Positions 1 through 7,299 of a DNA stretch of 20,001 nt are shown here, piece by piece. The notes beneath the pieces were generated by a model. That model saw nothing but the letters and a program-made list of their open reading frames with translations, made no database searches and was not told where the DNA came from. Within the stretch, counting starts at the first letter, position 1; the number at the start of each line of letters is the position of its first letter. Origin of the DNA: a virus; the IMG/VR virus record IMGVR_UViG_3300033145_000929, positions 1 to 20,001 of that record; one strand, given 5' to 3'. The position numbers and the translations under genes were made by a program.

Positions 1-136
1 CATCCTGGCCACGATAAACCGTGTAGCAGCCAGCAATACGAGGCCAGAACCAGCCTAACGTCAAAACCGTGCCAAGCTTAAAGGCATTGGCGGTCATGCC
101 GGCGAACAGAGCATCTTTCAAGAACTTTACATCCAT
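1..136 (-). CDS. Partial protein running off the left edge, unknown function
   Basis: An open frame reads leftward from an ATG at 136 to the window edge without a stop, giving 45 residues. The start overlaps the stop of the upstream gene in a TGATG arrangement, which suggests translational coupling within the tail-fibre-like operon. The visible part begins MDVKFLKDALF and has a moderately hydrophobic stretch at residues 20-38 (LGTVLTLGWFWPRIAG region). Nothing here identifies a family. By position it belongs to the virion-surface gene group. Its C-terminus and length cannot be seen. Confidence 0.55.
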   Translation of the reverse strand, partial: MDVKFLKDALFAGMTANAFKLGTVLTLGWFWPRIAGCYTVYRGQD

Positions 137-603
137 CAGCTCGGCGTCCTCGTAATTGTCGACTCGCCATCGGTCGGCGTGTGCGTCAGGAGGGGCGTCG
201 CCCCGTCATTGTCATAATAAACAACGGCACCTGTACTTTTGGTTTGGACAGCTTTATTTACAATCACCTTCGACGCTTTTGCATCAGAGCGGTTTTCAAT
301 CGAAAACGTTGCAAGAACGGCATTAACTGTTTGGCCGTCAATAACCGCCCCGTCCAGCCACACTTCGTAATCGTATCCAGGCTGGTAATTAACGTGAGCA
401 CTTGTGTCGATTATACATTCGTGAAGTCCCGTGTCGGGGGTGTCTTTGTTATCTGTTATACCGGCTGCAATTTCCGTGCCACCGCTGCGGCGTATCTTAA
501 CAGTTCCGTCAGTCGCCCGCGTGATACTTGCACCATCCCTGTTATTGGTAGACCACCCAAAAGTGACGGTCGCGTCTTCTGCAATATCGCCCAAGTATTT
601 CAT
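136..603 (-). CDS. Probable virion surface or tail-associated protein, 155 aa
   Basis: This 155-residue protein is rich in T, D, G and V, has no membrane segment, and looks like an all-beta structural protein. The N-terminus (residues 1-100) has alternating polar and hydrophobic strands, with DGTVKIRRSGGTEI and YDYEVWLDGAVIDGQ as representative pieces. This resembles beta-sandwich fibre or baseplate proteins, but I cannot name a family. The start ATG overlaps the stop of the LamG-like gene (ATGA), and its own stop overlaps the next start, so three genes are tightly coupled. A GAAAGGG ribosome site lies about 8 nt upstream. The structural role is inferred from neighbours and composition. Confidence 0.6.
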   Translation of the reverse strand: MKYLGDIAEDATVTFGWSTNNRDGASITRATDGTVKIRRSGGTEIAAGITDNKDTPDTGLHECIIDTSAHVNYQPGYDYEVWLDGAVIDGQTVNAVLATFSIENRSDAKASKVIVNKAVQTKSTGAVVYYDNDGATPLLTHTPTDGESTITRTPS

Positions 604-1760
604 GTAACCAGCCCTTTCCCAATTAAACTATTTCTTGCCAATGACCCACCGACCAAAGGACGAACCCCACACAAGATTTCTCGACCATTACTCTCATTCC
701 GGAGCCAGAGAATTTCTTCCTCTGATAATTTATCATTAAAGACCATCATAGAATCAAGCAAACCTAAGAAATAACTGCTTGCTCCATAAGTACCAAAATA
801 TGCCGTTCCCCCATTTGAAATATCGCCAGTTACCGAGGAAATATCAAGATGATTATCTTCGTCAGCACCATCCAAGTATCCTCGAATCTCATCATTAGCT
901 ACATCTACAACCATAACAATATAATGCCAATTTCCGCCTGCTATATTTGTCTTGATTATATCCTTATTAGTTGCCATATTGACACCATCACCATAAAAAC
1001 ATCGGATTCCACCACTATCGTGCATATGAATTTCAAAACCTCTGGTACCAGACCTCTTATGATAAATTCTCCTTCCTGCTGTCAGGGAACTTGTGTTTAT
1101 TAAAAAACAAAACGTAAACGGTGAACTGCCATCAAAATCTAAGTCAGCGGGCGTTCCAAGATTTACACTTCCCGCCCCGCCAAATGTACCACATCGACCT
1201 ATCTTACCTTCGGCTGTTGTAGCATCACCAACTCGTACACCGTGATTATTATGGCCAGAACTATCTATGACCTCGTCTGCATCGCCTGCCCAACTTGCCT
1301 CATTCATTCGCCATAAGCCAACACAATTAGCATATCCAGGCGGTGTCGGTACAACCTGGTAAAGTTCTACCTCAAAAACTTGTATACCACCTTCAGCCGC
1401 TCCAGAACCCAAATATGTAAAGGCCACTCTAACTGCTGTAACTTGGTTCAATGGTATTGCATATTCGTTCCAAGCATATCCGTCCATCCCAGACCCAAAA
1501 TAAACATTGTGCCAAGCATCTTCATAATAGGCATCAACGTTTATTGCAAAGCCTGCGTCATCAACCCAAGTAGGTTTTATACGTATATTATTGCACCAAG
1601 TTGGAGAAATTGTTACCACAAGTGGGTCGGTCTCTGTCAACTCAAAAGGGTTTGCAACATATGCAAATGTAGCATCAGGGTTACCATCAATGGCGAACCC
1701 TGGAAAAGACCAACCTCCACCAGTACCGTCCGTTCCAGTTGGTGTAACCCATCCACTCAT
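600..1760 (-). CDS. LamG-like adhesin, candidate receptor-binding tail protein
   Basis: This 386-residue protein appears to have two carbohydrate-binding-like parts. Residues about 15-135 look like a discoidin-type (F5/F8 C) beta-sandwich, with DGNPDATFAYV near the start and a closing VFEVELYQV strand. Residues about 145-360 match the LamG/concanavalin-like pattern: CVGLWRMNE, then DSSGHNNHG, then SPFTFCFLINTSS, then WHYIVMVVD, DEIRGYLDG and a final LLDSMMVFNDKLSEEEI. Such domains bind sugars or cell-surface ligands and occur in phage fibres. The ATG overlaps the upstream stop (TAATG). The base composition looks more AT-rich than in the adjoining genes, which fits recent exchange of a host-range module. 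The receptor-binding role is an inference; the LamG-like fold is the firmer part. Confidence 0.72.
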   Translation of the reverse strand: MSGWVTPTGTDGTGGGWSFPGFAIDGNPDATFAYVANPFELTETDPLVVTISPTWCNNIRIKPTWVDDAGFAINVDAYYEDAWHNVYFGSGMDGYAWNEYAIPLNQVTAVRVAFTYLGSGAAEGGIQVFEVELYQVVPTPPGYANCVGLWRMNEASWAGDADEVIDSSGHNNHGVRVGDATTAEGKIGRCGTFGGAGSVNLGTPADLDFDGSSPFTFCFLINTSSLTAGRRIYHKRSGTRGFEIHMHDSGGIRCFYGDGVNMATNKDIIKTNIAGGNWHYIVMVVDVANDEIRGYLDGADEDNHLDISSVTGDISNGGTAYFGTYGASSYFLGLLDSMMVFNDKLSEEEILWLRNESNGREILCGVRPLVGGSLARNSLIGKGLVT

Positions 1761-2005
1761 TAGACATCTACCTCAAAGTTTAAGACCTCATTACCAAGAT
1801 TATCTCGAATAGCCTCGTCTGCTTCGTGGATTGCTAATACTTCTGCTGCCTTAACTGCTATTGCATCTTTGACTGCCTGTTTTGTAGTCGGCCAAGCAAC
1901 TTTCATCCCAAACGTAGGCCACGAAGGATATGCCGGAAACTTGACATCAAGGTATAAGAAGTCACCACGCTTACGAATCTGACTTCGCTGTACTTGTACT
2001 TGCAT
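1760..2005 (-). CDS. Small hypothetical protein, 81 aa
   Basis: The protein begins MQVQVQRSQIRKRGDFLYLDVKFPAYPSW, a beta-rich start, followed by a mostly helical C-terminal half (KQAVKDAIAVKAAEVLAIHEADEAI). The start is preceded by a GGAAAGGG ribosome site about 6 nt upstream. Its stop overlaps the start of the LamG-like adhesin (TAATG), so the two are probably translated together. A small fibre-assembly or connector protein would fit the position, but no family is recognised. Confidence 0.6.
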   Translation of the reverse strand: MQVQVQRSQIRKRGDFLYLDVKFPAYPSWPTFGMKVAWPTTKQAVKDAIAVKAAEVLAIHEADEAIRDNLGNEVLNFEVDV

Positions 2006-2083
2006 AGTTTTCCCTTTCCATAAGAGCAGAACATTTACACTTTTTTAGCCCAGGTAACTGTTAGTAATCACTGGTTGGCAGCT

Positions 2084-2473
2084 TTATGCGTCAGCAATTT
2101 TACCAAACACCTCAACCGTTGCAGTGCATGCACTGCCGGCAGCCGTTGTCACATCGATAACAAAAATCTCAGCGGCGGTGTACTCGACAATAGCCGGCGG
2201 CGTGGCGTTAGGTACCGGCTGGATTTTACCGGCCTTGCCTGCAGCACTAAGATTCGACAGTGTCTGTGAGCCGACGAAGTCTGTCTTGGCACCGCTCTGA
2301 CCAAATGTTACTACCGCATTGCCGGCGTCTGCGGATAAGTTCCGTATTTTTACGTGGTCCACAACCAACTTCTTGCCGGTCGGTACCGTGTACAAATTCG
2401 TGGAAGCTACGGCGTTAAGGTCCACCGAATCCACGGCGGCCAACATCATTACACCTTTTTCTTTTGAGTCCAT
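2084..2473 (-). CDS. Hypothetical structural protein, 129 aa
   Basis: The 129-residue product is beta-rich. It contains an ASTNLYTVPTGKKLVVDHVKI stretch (residues 23-43), then NAVVTFGQSGAKTDF, and ends with TAAEIFVIDVTTAAGSACTATVEVFG. The pattern of a short polar lead, a tTVPtGk turn and repeated strands is common in small phage head- or fibre-decorating beta-barrel proteins. That is a resemblance, not an identification. The start is well supported by AAGGAG about 8 nt upstream of ATG. It sits between two other putative virion genes on the same strand, 10 bp from the upstream one. Confidence 0.6.
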   Translation of the reverse strand: MDSKEKGVMMLAAVDSVDLNAVASTNLYTVPTGKKLVVDHVKIRNLSADAGNAVVTFGQSGAKTDFVGSQTLSNLSAAGKAGKIQPVPNATPPAIVEYTAAEIFVIDVTTAAGSACTATVEVFGKIADA

Positions 2474-2484
2474 TTACAAGCTCC

Positions 2485-3000
2485 TTAATAAGTCAAAACC
2501 TCGTTTTCGTATGTCAATACATCGCCTTCGTAGCATAAGATTTGCTCGGGCGTATAGTCCGGAATGTACTGCATGAATGTCTGGCCTCGCAGATCGCGGA
2601 CGGCGGTTATGTTGCCGTCGCTGTCGACGTCGATCTCGGCCAGCTTGATATGTTCGTAATCGGGCCATCCGGTACCGTCGATAGCACTGCCTATCGTATT
2701 GTCGGTATTCATCCAGATGTACGTAGTGTCGTTGTCGGTCGGATCGACTGCGCTGCCGGCGGTGTAAGTTTTAACCGTGCCTTTGAAAAGGTATTTGCCA
2801 CCTCGTACGTTAAAGGTAGTTGCTGAAGGGCAGTAAACGCCGAGGGCAGTTGCCCAGTTCAAAGCGTTAAGAATGCCCCATATCATCTGCTTGTGATCTG
2901 CGATAAAATTCTCATCGTTTTCGGGGACAAGTTCGAGCCCAAGGGTACTTAAAGTAGTGTCTATATCGGCCTCAGCCGGATAACCTCCTGTCATTGCCAT
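2485..3000 (-). CDS. Putative tail-fibre or virion-associated protein, 171 aa
   Basis: This 171-residue product has a helical N-terminus (residues 1-60, ADHKQMIWGILNALNWATAL) and a beta-rich middle (NVRGGKYLFKGTVKTYTAGSA, then DNDTTYIWMNTDNTIGSA). The middle is typical of phage fibre proteins that ask for a value, a display strand and a unit-like turn. The C-terminus ends in a short tandem repeat, YEGDVLTY followed by ENEVLTY. The start has a strong AAAGGAG site 8 nt before the ATG. No enzyme motif is visible. Assignment to the virion comes from composition and from its neighbours. Confidence 0.62.
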   Translation of the reverse strand: MAMTGGYPAEADIDTTLSTLGLELVPENDENFIADHKQMIWGILNALNWATALGVYCPSATTFNVRGGKYLFKGTVKTYTAGSAVDPTDNDTTYIWMNTDNTIGSAIDGTGWPDYEHIKLAEIDVDSDGNITAVRDLRGQTFMQYIPDYTPEQILCYEGDVLTYENEVLTY

Positions 3001-3015
3001 GATGTAACTCCTTTC

Positions 3016-3345
3016 TTAAATGTAGGCATTCTCGATTGCCTCGCTCTCCTTTAGTGGCTCCAGGTTAAGATCGTCTATCACAATTTGCATATTAAGTTTT
3101 AGTGCCATCACCACGAGTTGGGCAAGGGTCGGCAGTGCGTCCTTGTCTACCGGCCAGCCTGGCGGCAACTCAAAGCCGAGGCCAAGCAACCTGTAATCAG
3201 GACTATGGCCCCGCCTGTCCATCTGCGAAGCGATCTGATTGTAGAGTCTTAACCGGCATTCCGGTGCCAGGTCAAGACTTACGATCTCGAGCTCGTGTGG
3301 CAACGGCTTTAGCTCGCTTTGGTTTTTTCCTGAAGATTCTGTCAT
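3016..3345 (-). CDS. Hypothetical protein, 109 aa
   Basis: The 109-residue acidic protein contains SLDLAPECRLRLYNQIASQMDRRG and later GLGFELPPGWPVDKDALPTLAQLVVMAL; no family is recognised. It has no membrane helix and no metal-binding motif. The start at 3345 lies inside a shorter overlapping frame (3272-3400). This is the last gene of the small-gene block before the fibre-like genes, and is 15 bp upstream of the next start. It may belong to either group. Confidence 0.5.
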   Translation of the reverse strand: MTESSGKNQSELKPLPHELEIVSLDLAPECRLRLYNQIASQMDRRGHSPDYRLLGLGFELPPGWPVDKDALPTLAQLVVMALKLNMQIVIDDLNLEPLKESEAIENAYI

Positions 3346-3400
3346 AATTCTCGCCGTACTTTTTCCAGTCGACTTTGCGATATGTATCGCCTTTGCCCAT
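3272..3400 (-). CDS. Very small basic protein, 42 aa, overlapping the next gene
   Basis: A short frame reads from ATG 3400 to TGA 3272-3274 and overlaps the first 74 bases of the 109-aa gene in another frame. It starts MGKGDTYRKVDWKKYGENY and continues DRIF, followed by a lysine- and arginine-rich tail. A KVDxxKYxENYDRIF-like start of this type is, to my recollection, seen in small phage-encoded proteins of unknown role. An AAAAAGG site lies about 7 nt before the ATG. The upstream 59-aa frame ends 4 bases before this start. Both the compact spacing and the clean start favour a real gene, but its size leaves doubt. Confidence 0.45.
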   Translation of the reverse strand: MGKGDTYRKVDWKKYGENYDRIFRKKPKRAKAVATRARDRKS

Positions 3401-3404
3401 TCAG

Positions 3405-3584
3405 TTACCTTTTTCGCTTGCTCCGCCTTTTGCCCGTTTTCAAACGCGATACTGCGGCTGCAAGAGTCGCGTTATCATCCAGCATCTTAGACATCTGTTT
3501 ATTGCTAAGCTGTCTGGCCTTGGCTCGGATTCTGTTTAAGCCTTTGGTTGTCACTATATGTACCGGTAAAAAAAGTATCTTCAT
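3405..3584 (-). CDS. Small basic protein, 59 aa
   Basis: The frame runs from ATG 3584 to TAA 3405-3407 and begins MKILFLPVHIVTT, followed by a helical basic region (NRIRAKARQLSNKQMSKML) and a strongly basic C-terminus (GKRRSKRKR). It starts 9 bp after the stop of the 128-aa gene and ends 4 bp before the 42-aa gene, filling what would otherwise be a 250-bp gap in a tightly packed operon. The basic tail suggests nucleic acid contact, but no family is recognised. Confidence 0.42.
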   Translation of the reverse strand: MKILFLPVHIVTTKGLNRIRAKARQLSNKQMSKMLDDNATLAAAVSRLKTGKRRSKRKR

Positions 3585-3593
3585 TTTCCCAAC

Positions 3594-3980
3594 CTATGCC
3601 ATTGCCACGCTTGCGACCCCGCAGGAAACTCGCTCAGTAAACAGCATTCCCTGTCCGCGTGAATTAACTAACATCCTCTTTTGCCTGTGCGTTTTACCTA
3701 AAATCTGCTTTGCGTCAATCTGCCGACCTTCCAGGTAACCTTTGTACAACTCCGCATCGGTTGTCAGAAAATATCCGCCCTGGTTAGTCGCGACTATCAT
3801 CGAGCCGTTGACATCCCGCAGGTGTTTTATGATCGCCCGCACATGGCGACGCTGCGTTTCCCTGCAGCCGGCCAGGCCCAGCTCAGCCGCCAGGTCCGCC
3901 GCGACGATCGGCGAGTCCGCCGATTCGAGAATCCGCAAACACTCCGCCGCTTCGCAAGTTGTTATGTTCGGCTTAGTCAC
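3594..3980 (-). CDS. Putative winged-helix DNA-binding protein, 128 aa
   Basis: Residues 8-75 read like a winged helix: AAECLRILESADSP (helix 1), VAADLAAELGLAG (helix 2), RETQRRHVRAIIKHLRDV (recognition helix region), then NQGGYFLTTD, a typical wing strand. The C-terminal third (EGRQIDAKQILGKTHRQKRML) is basic and probably helical. The start is a GTG immediately after the upstream TGA, with an AGGTGG-like ribosome site. Proteins of this type are common as small regulators or replication helpers in phage early regions. The specific function is unknown. Confidence 0.58.
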   Translation of the reverse strand: MTKPNITTCEAAECLRILESADSPIVAADLAAELGLAGCRETQRRHVRAIIKHLRDVNGSMIVATNQGGYFLTTDAELYKGYLEGRQIDAKQILGKTHRQKRMLVNSRGQGMLFTERVSCGVASVAMA

Positions 3981-4202
3981 TCAATACCACCTGCCGCTTA
4001 AAATCGGATAATCATAATGTCGCCCTCTCGAACGAGAAACTACCCCTGCCCAGTAGCGTAATCTTTTCAATGTGCGTACTTGTGGCAATAGTCCATCGAG
4101 CTTTTCAACCGGCCAATAAAGAAGCTGGTAAAACCACTCACGCACCCCCCTTATCTTGTACAAGCACCATCCGCAAACAGCTCCACGCGGTAACCCGTTC
4201 AT
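3981..4202 (-). CDS. Hypothetical protein, 73 aa
   Basis: This 73-residue basic protein is rich in aromatic residues (GWCLYKIRGVREWFYQLLYWPVEK) and ends in RSRGRHYDYPILSGRWY. No domain is recognised. The start is supported by a very good GGAGGTGAATAA spacer just before the ATG, and it directly abuts the stop of the 121-aa gene. Its own stop abuts the GTG of the winged-helix gene. The continuous packing supports coding status. The ribosome site is part of the end of a short repeat tract that lies in the upstream gene. Confidence 0.5.
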   Translation of the reverse strand: MNGLPRGAVCGWCLYKIRGVREWFYQLLYWPVEKLDGLLPQVRTLKRLRYWAGVVSRSRGRHYDYPILSGRWY

Positions 4203-4568
4203 TTATTCACCTCCTAAATTCGTATCTCGTGATTCGTATTTCGTATCTCGGCTCGGAGCAGGCTCACCCGGAGGTCTAATTTCCAACAAGTATAATTTTT
4301 GCAATGCCCTGCCAATAGGAGTGCTGTAACCGAAGTCACCCGGAGCCCCAAAAGCCCCATGGATCTGCATCCTGAGTTCAACCTTTAATTGATCCGAGTA
4401 AGACTCCCCTTTGCGACTGTCGAGTAAAAAGGTGTTTATCCCGACCGCTCTTCTTGCAACCTTCGCCCAAAAATACGTCTCGCCGCATTCTTTTGTCTCT
4501 TCGCAAATAGCTGCATCAAGTTCTATAATAACCTTTGTAAATTTATCTACTGTTGTCTTTCCCATCAT
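4203..4568 (-). CDS. Hypothetical early-region protein, 121 aa
   Basis: The protein starts MMGKTTVDKFTKVIIELDAA and is predicted to be mainly helical through residue about 95, with YFWAKVARRAVGINTF and LKVELRMQIHGAFGAPGDFG as distinctive segments. No family is recognised. The last 20 residues are encoded by a degenerate tandem repeat (4219-4250) and read SRDTKYESRDTNLGGE, so the C-terminus looks like an added tail. It lies 30 bp after Gam in the leftward operon. The second of the two adjacent Met codons could be the start. Confidence 0.5.
   Translation of the reverse strand: MMGKTTVDKFTKVIIELDAAICEETKECGETYFWAKVARRAVGINTFLLDSRKGESYSDQLKVELRMQIHGAFGAPGDFGYSTPIGRALQKLYLLEIRPPGEPAPSRDTKYESRDTNLGGE
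4219..4250. repeat. Degenerate short tandem repeat (TACGA-type)
   Basis: On the minus strand the tract reads CGAGATACGA, AATACGAATC, ACGAGATACGAA: near-copies of ATACGA(R) with the 11-mer TTCGTATCTCG present twice on the plus strand (4220-4230 and 4240-4250). It forms the 3' end of the 121-aa gene and leads straight into the ribosome site of the next. A very similar tract is found at 18658-18690 on the other side of the window. Confidence 0.7.
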
Positions 4569-4598
4569 TCACCGCCTTTTCCGTATTCCTCTAACCTG

Positions 4599-5126
4599 TT
4601 ACTCCACGTAATCCACGGCTTCCGGTAAATCGGGGTCGACGAAAAACACCTCCTTGTGTTTTCGCGTCGCCCCTACCTTGGCCAGTTGCCCATCCGTGAG
4701 CCTGGCCAGAGCTTCTTTGTCCACCGTCTCTTTTGTATGGATAAATCCAGCCGCCCTGGCTTTGCTGAATACCTTTTTTATGAGATCGAGCGTGGTTTTC
4801 TTTACGCTGATAGCCGCCTTGCTTTTACGCCAGCCCAGGCAGCCAAAATTGAGTTTCCTGCTTTGGCTGTTTTTGAAGTCCCCCTTGTTGGCCGTGGCAA
4901 AGGCCTCGAGGCTTCGAGCGTAAAGTTTTATCGCTTCCTGGCATGGCTTGACAGTGCCGGCAAGCTCGGCCCTGGTCTCGTTGATATCATCGTTGGCTTT
5001 TTCTTCAGCAGCCTTTATCAGTAGTTGAAGATCGCCGATTTCCCGAATGTAATCATCGGCCTTTTCCCAACTGCCTACTGTCAAGACGCCTTTAGGCAAT
5101 TTGACTCGTCTTGTCCTCTTTGCCAT
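4599..5126 (-). CDS. gam: Gam-like host-nuclease inhibitor (Mu Gam family)
   Basis: Mu Gam binds double-stranded DNA ends as a Ku-like dimer and shields them from host exonucleases. This 175-residue protein has the expected length and layout: a basic N-terminus (KRTRRVKLPKGV), a long charged helical section (residues 22-60, IREIGDLQLLIKAAEEKANDD), a beta-rich core with KLNFGCLGWRKSKAAI, a helical KKTTLDLIKKVFSKARAAGF, and a closing KEVFFVDPDLPEAVD strand. The start is preceded by GGAGG about 8 nt upstream. It overlaps the end of the gp16-like gene by 35 bases. The neighbourhood of gp16-like and MuA/MuB genes strengthens the call. Confidence 0.82.
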   Translation of the reverse strand: MAKRTRRVKLPKGVLTVGSWEKADDYIREIGDLQLLIKAAEEKANDDINETRAELAGTVKPCQEAIKLYARSLEAFATANKGDFKNSQSRKLNFGCLGWRKSKAAISVKKTTLDLIKKVFSKARAAGFIHTKETVDKEALARLTDGQLAKVGATRKHKEVFFVDPDLPEAVDYVE

Positions 5127-5631
5127 CCGTAGCTACCTCCATGTCCTCTTTGATTTCCTGCAGGTTCGAATACTCTTTGCCTGTTTCGCGGCCGAGTATT
5201 GCCTTTAACGCCTCGATGGTTTTGTGTGCGAATTGGGGTGTAAGCGAGGCGACGTCTTTTATGAACCAACCATCCTTTTCGGTCATTCTTTTTATAAAGC
5301 CCTCGAGGTGTTCAACGCTCCAGCCCAGGTCCTCGGCTAAATGCCGTATCGCTGACTGCTGGGCAAAGCTGGCCAGCTCCCCTTGTTTAGCGACCCGCTG
5401 ACGATAATAGTCTTTGGGTTTGCCCGGCATTCGCCAGCCGTACGATTCGCATATAGCAAGCAGGTCTTCCATTTGCCAATTATTTAGCTGCCTGCAAGTT
5501 GTTACCTTACGGTCATCTGGCTGTTTGTACTGTCCGAGCAGCAGCCGGTACCTGCCGTCGAAGTTAGCAGTTCGCAAACCGGCCTTCCTAACGGCTGTTT
5601 GAATGAGCTTTATTTGGTTATTATTAAGCAT
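5092..5631 (-). CDS. Mu gp16-like protein (DUF1018 type)
   Basis: This 179-residue protein follows the gp16/DUF1018 pattern: IKLIQTAVRKAGL near the start, then YRLLLGQY, a TCRQLNNWQMEDLLAICES segment, and SYGWRMPGKPKDYY. In Mu-like phages this family sits between the transposition genes and late functions; its biochemical role is poorly defined. The second half (residues 85-150) has a helical QSAIRHLAEDLGWSVEHLEGF section and EALKAILGR. The start ATG directly follows the stop of the upstream 74-aa gene, and the 3' end overlaps gam. Confidence 0.78.
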   Translation of the reverse strand: MLNNNQIKLIQTAVRKAGLRTANFDGRYRLLLGQYKQPDDRKVTTCRQLNNWQMEDLLAICESYGWRMPGKPKDYYRQRVAKQGELASFAQQSAIRHLAEDLGWSVEHLEGFIKRMTEKDGWFIKDVASLTPQFAHKTIEALKAILGRETGKEYSNLQEIKEDMEVATDGKEDKTSQIA

Positions 5632-5856
5632 TTAATAAGCCTTTTTATGAGCTTTTTTGTGGTCCTTTTTACGAGCTTTTATCCTTGCCCACATCTCTTT
5701 GCATAACTGTTCTGTCGTGGTACAGCGGAGTATAAAACACAGATGCCACCTTTCGGCCATACCGCAGCAGGCCAGGTGTATTTTAAGTCCGCTGAGCATT
5801 TCGCACACCGGCACATCCAGATGCCAGTCAACTCTTTCTATTCCGGTTCCTATCAT
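5632..5856 (-). CDS. Hypothetical protein with basic tail, 74 aa
   Basis: The 74-residue product begins MIGTGIERVDWHLDVPVCEM and has three clustered cysteines (HLACCGM and ILRC), ending in a lysine- and histidine-rich tail (KARKKDHKKAHKKAY). The cysteines do not form a clear paired zinc motif. The start overlaps the stop of the XRE gene by 4 bases (ATGA), and the stop abuts the gp16-like start. Coding is likely from packing; the function is unknown. Confidence 0.5.
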   Translation of the reverse strand: MIGTGIERVDWHLDVPVCEMLSGLKIHLACCGMAERWHLCFILRCTTTEQLCKEMWARIKARKKDHKKAHKKAY

Positions 5857-6158
5857 TTCAGCTTTTCTTCTCTGTCAATAACGCTGGATACGTATTTATC
5901 AATATCAGGCACCAACTGCTGAACCAATTTTTTGTAAGCTGCCTGCTTCGACCGCCCTACCCCTGTTAGAAGCCAGTGCAGGTCAACTTCAAATTGCTCG
6001 GCTAAAGCAACGAACACTTTGACGGACGGCAAAGCTTTGTCTCTCTCGTACAAGCTGACCATCCTGCTGGACTTTATGCCTATCACTTTCGCTAATGACA
6101 CCTGTTTTAATCCGTGTCCTGTGCGAACTTTTTTTAATCTTTGCCCTATCGTTGTCAT
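5853..6158 (-). CDS. XRE/Cro-type helix-turn-helix regulator, 101 aa
   Basis: Residues 4-66 form a lambda-type HTH_3 domain: TIGQRLKKVRTGHGLKQVSLAKVIG, then SSRMVSLYERDKALPSVKVFVALAEQFEVDLHWLLTG. The LHWLLTG ending is characteristic of the family. The remainder is a short helical tail suited to dimerisation. It follows MuB by 1 bp, an unusual spot compared with Mu, where the ner regulator precedes A. It could tune early transcription from within the operon. Its operator is not identified. Confidence 0.82.
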   Translation of the reverse strand: MTTIGQRLKKVRTGHGLKQVSLAKVIGIKSSRMVSLYERDKALPSVKVFVALAEQFEVDLHWLLTGVGRSKQAAYKKLVQQLVPDIDKYVSSVIDREEKLK

Positions 6159-6159
6159 G

Positions 6160-7299
6160 CTATCCTGCCTGCTTCGCGGGTTGTTCTTTTTCTGTTTCCT
6201 CTTTACCGCCCTGCCTTACCGATATCGGGAGGTACGCCTTGACCGGCAAGCCAAGACATTCGATCGCACCAATGATTTGATCCACGCCGATCGGCTTTGA
6301 CTTATCGACATTCTTCGCAACGTGCAGCGTTGTGATAATACGATTGCAGGTCCGCAGCCGACCGGACTGCGGAGTCGAAGCGATGTTTTTCAACGCGGCG
6401 ACTGCGTTGGTTGCAAGACGAACCCCGCCATACTCAAACAGTTTTCGAATATCCATTGCTGTGTACAGCCCGCCGTCTCCGCCCTTGTGGGCCGCGAGCT
6501 CGTCCAGATTGAGAATGCAAAGCAACCGCGACCTGAACTGGTCGAGCGATTCAAAGCCTCGCCGAGTAGTCGGAAGCATAACGGTTTTGAGCAGATCCGA
6601 ATTGGCCGACAGGATAAGCGGACAACAACAGCGATCCACAATAACCGTCCGCAACTGGCTTAACTGCCTGACAGTTAGGGCAGAGGCCTCGTCAATCATT
6701 ACCACAACTTCCCTGTTCTGCAGATTAGTTATAATCCGCCGGGTAACATTATCCATTGACCCGGAAGTGTCAATCCCTATTTGCGCAGCAATCTCCGAGA
6801 ATACGCGTGTTGCGCTCATGGCGTTGTCGAGTACAATGTAAACAGTATTCTTATGGACCGCTGCGTATTCCCGCAGGCACACACTTTTACCGTGCCCGCT
6901 GTCACCTACGATAATAGATATCGCCCCTTCGGTTTCGTTGCTAAACGCCCTGGTCTGTTTGATTACAGTGTCGATACGCTTGGCAACATTCGTTTCCACG
7001 AACTCCCGTTTGCGAGCGTGCCTTGACCTGCGATCGACCGTGTTAATAAGGTCGGTAATTTTAATTATCAGCGTTCTGACATCACCTTTGTACTTATCGG
7101 CCAGGAACTGGCTTATAACAGAGGATGTAACGCCCACTTTTCTTGCGATTGTAGCCTGTATATAATCGTGCCGCTCCATAAAGAGTCGGAGCTTCTCGAC
7201 TGCCTGTTGGATATCAGCCTTTGTCATTTTTTCCGGAATCCTTTCACTAATCCACTGAGCATCCTGCTCAAGTCCCGTTTGGATGCTTCTGTCAGTCAT
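6160..7299 (-). CDS. MuB-like transposition-target ATPase
   Basis: MuB is an AAA+ ATPase that coats target DNA and activates the transposase. This 379-residue protein carries a lambda-like HTH at about 43-75 (IQATIARKVGVTSSVISQFL), a Walker A at 132-139 (GDSGHGKS), a Walker B at 198-205 (VVVMIDEA) and a sensor-like LILSANSD at 228-235, followed by a basic helical C-terminus. The length is somewhat greater than Mu B (312). It overlaps the 3' end of the transposase gene by 8 bases, the same A-then-B order as in Mu. The tail contains a KEETEKEQPAKQAG low-complexity end. Confidence 0.88.
   Translation of the reverse strand: MTDRSIQTGLEQDAQWISERIPEKMTKADIQQAVEKLRLFMERHDYIQATIARKVGVTSSVISQFLADKYKGDVRTLIIKITDLINTVDRRSRHARKREFVETNVAKRIDTVIKQTRAFSNETEGAISIIVGDSGHGKSVCLREYAAVHKNTVYIVLDNAMSATRVFSEIAAQIGIDTSGSMDNVTRRIITNLQNREVVVMIDEASALTVRQLSQLRTVIVDRCCCPLILSANSDLLKTVMLPTTRRGFESLDQFRSRLLCILNLDELAAHKGGDGGLYTAMDIRKLFEYGGVRLATNAVAALKNIASTPQSGRLRTCNRIITTLHVAKNVDKSKPIGVDQIIGAIECLGLPVKAYLPISVRQGGKEETEKEQPAKQAG

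Noticed and set aside
181-774. 197-codon plus-strand frame opposite the fibre-like genes
   Set aside because: No recognisable domain, weak start, and the minus-strand frames are coupled to neighbours with good ribosome sites.
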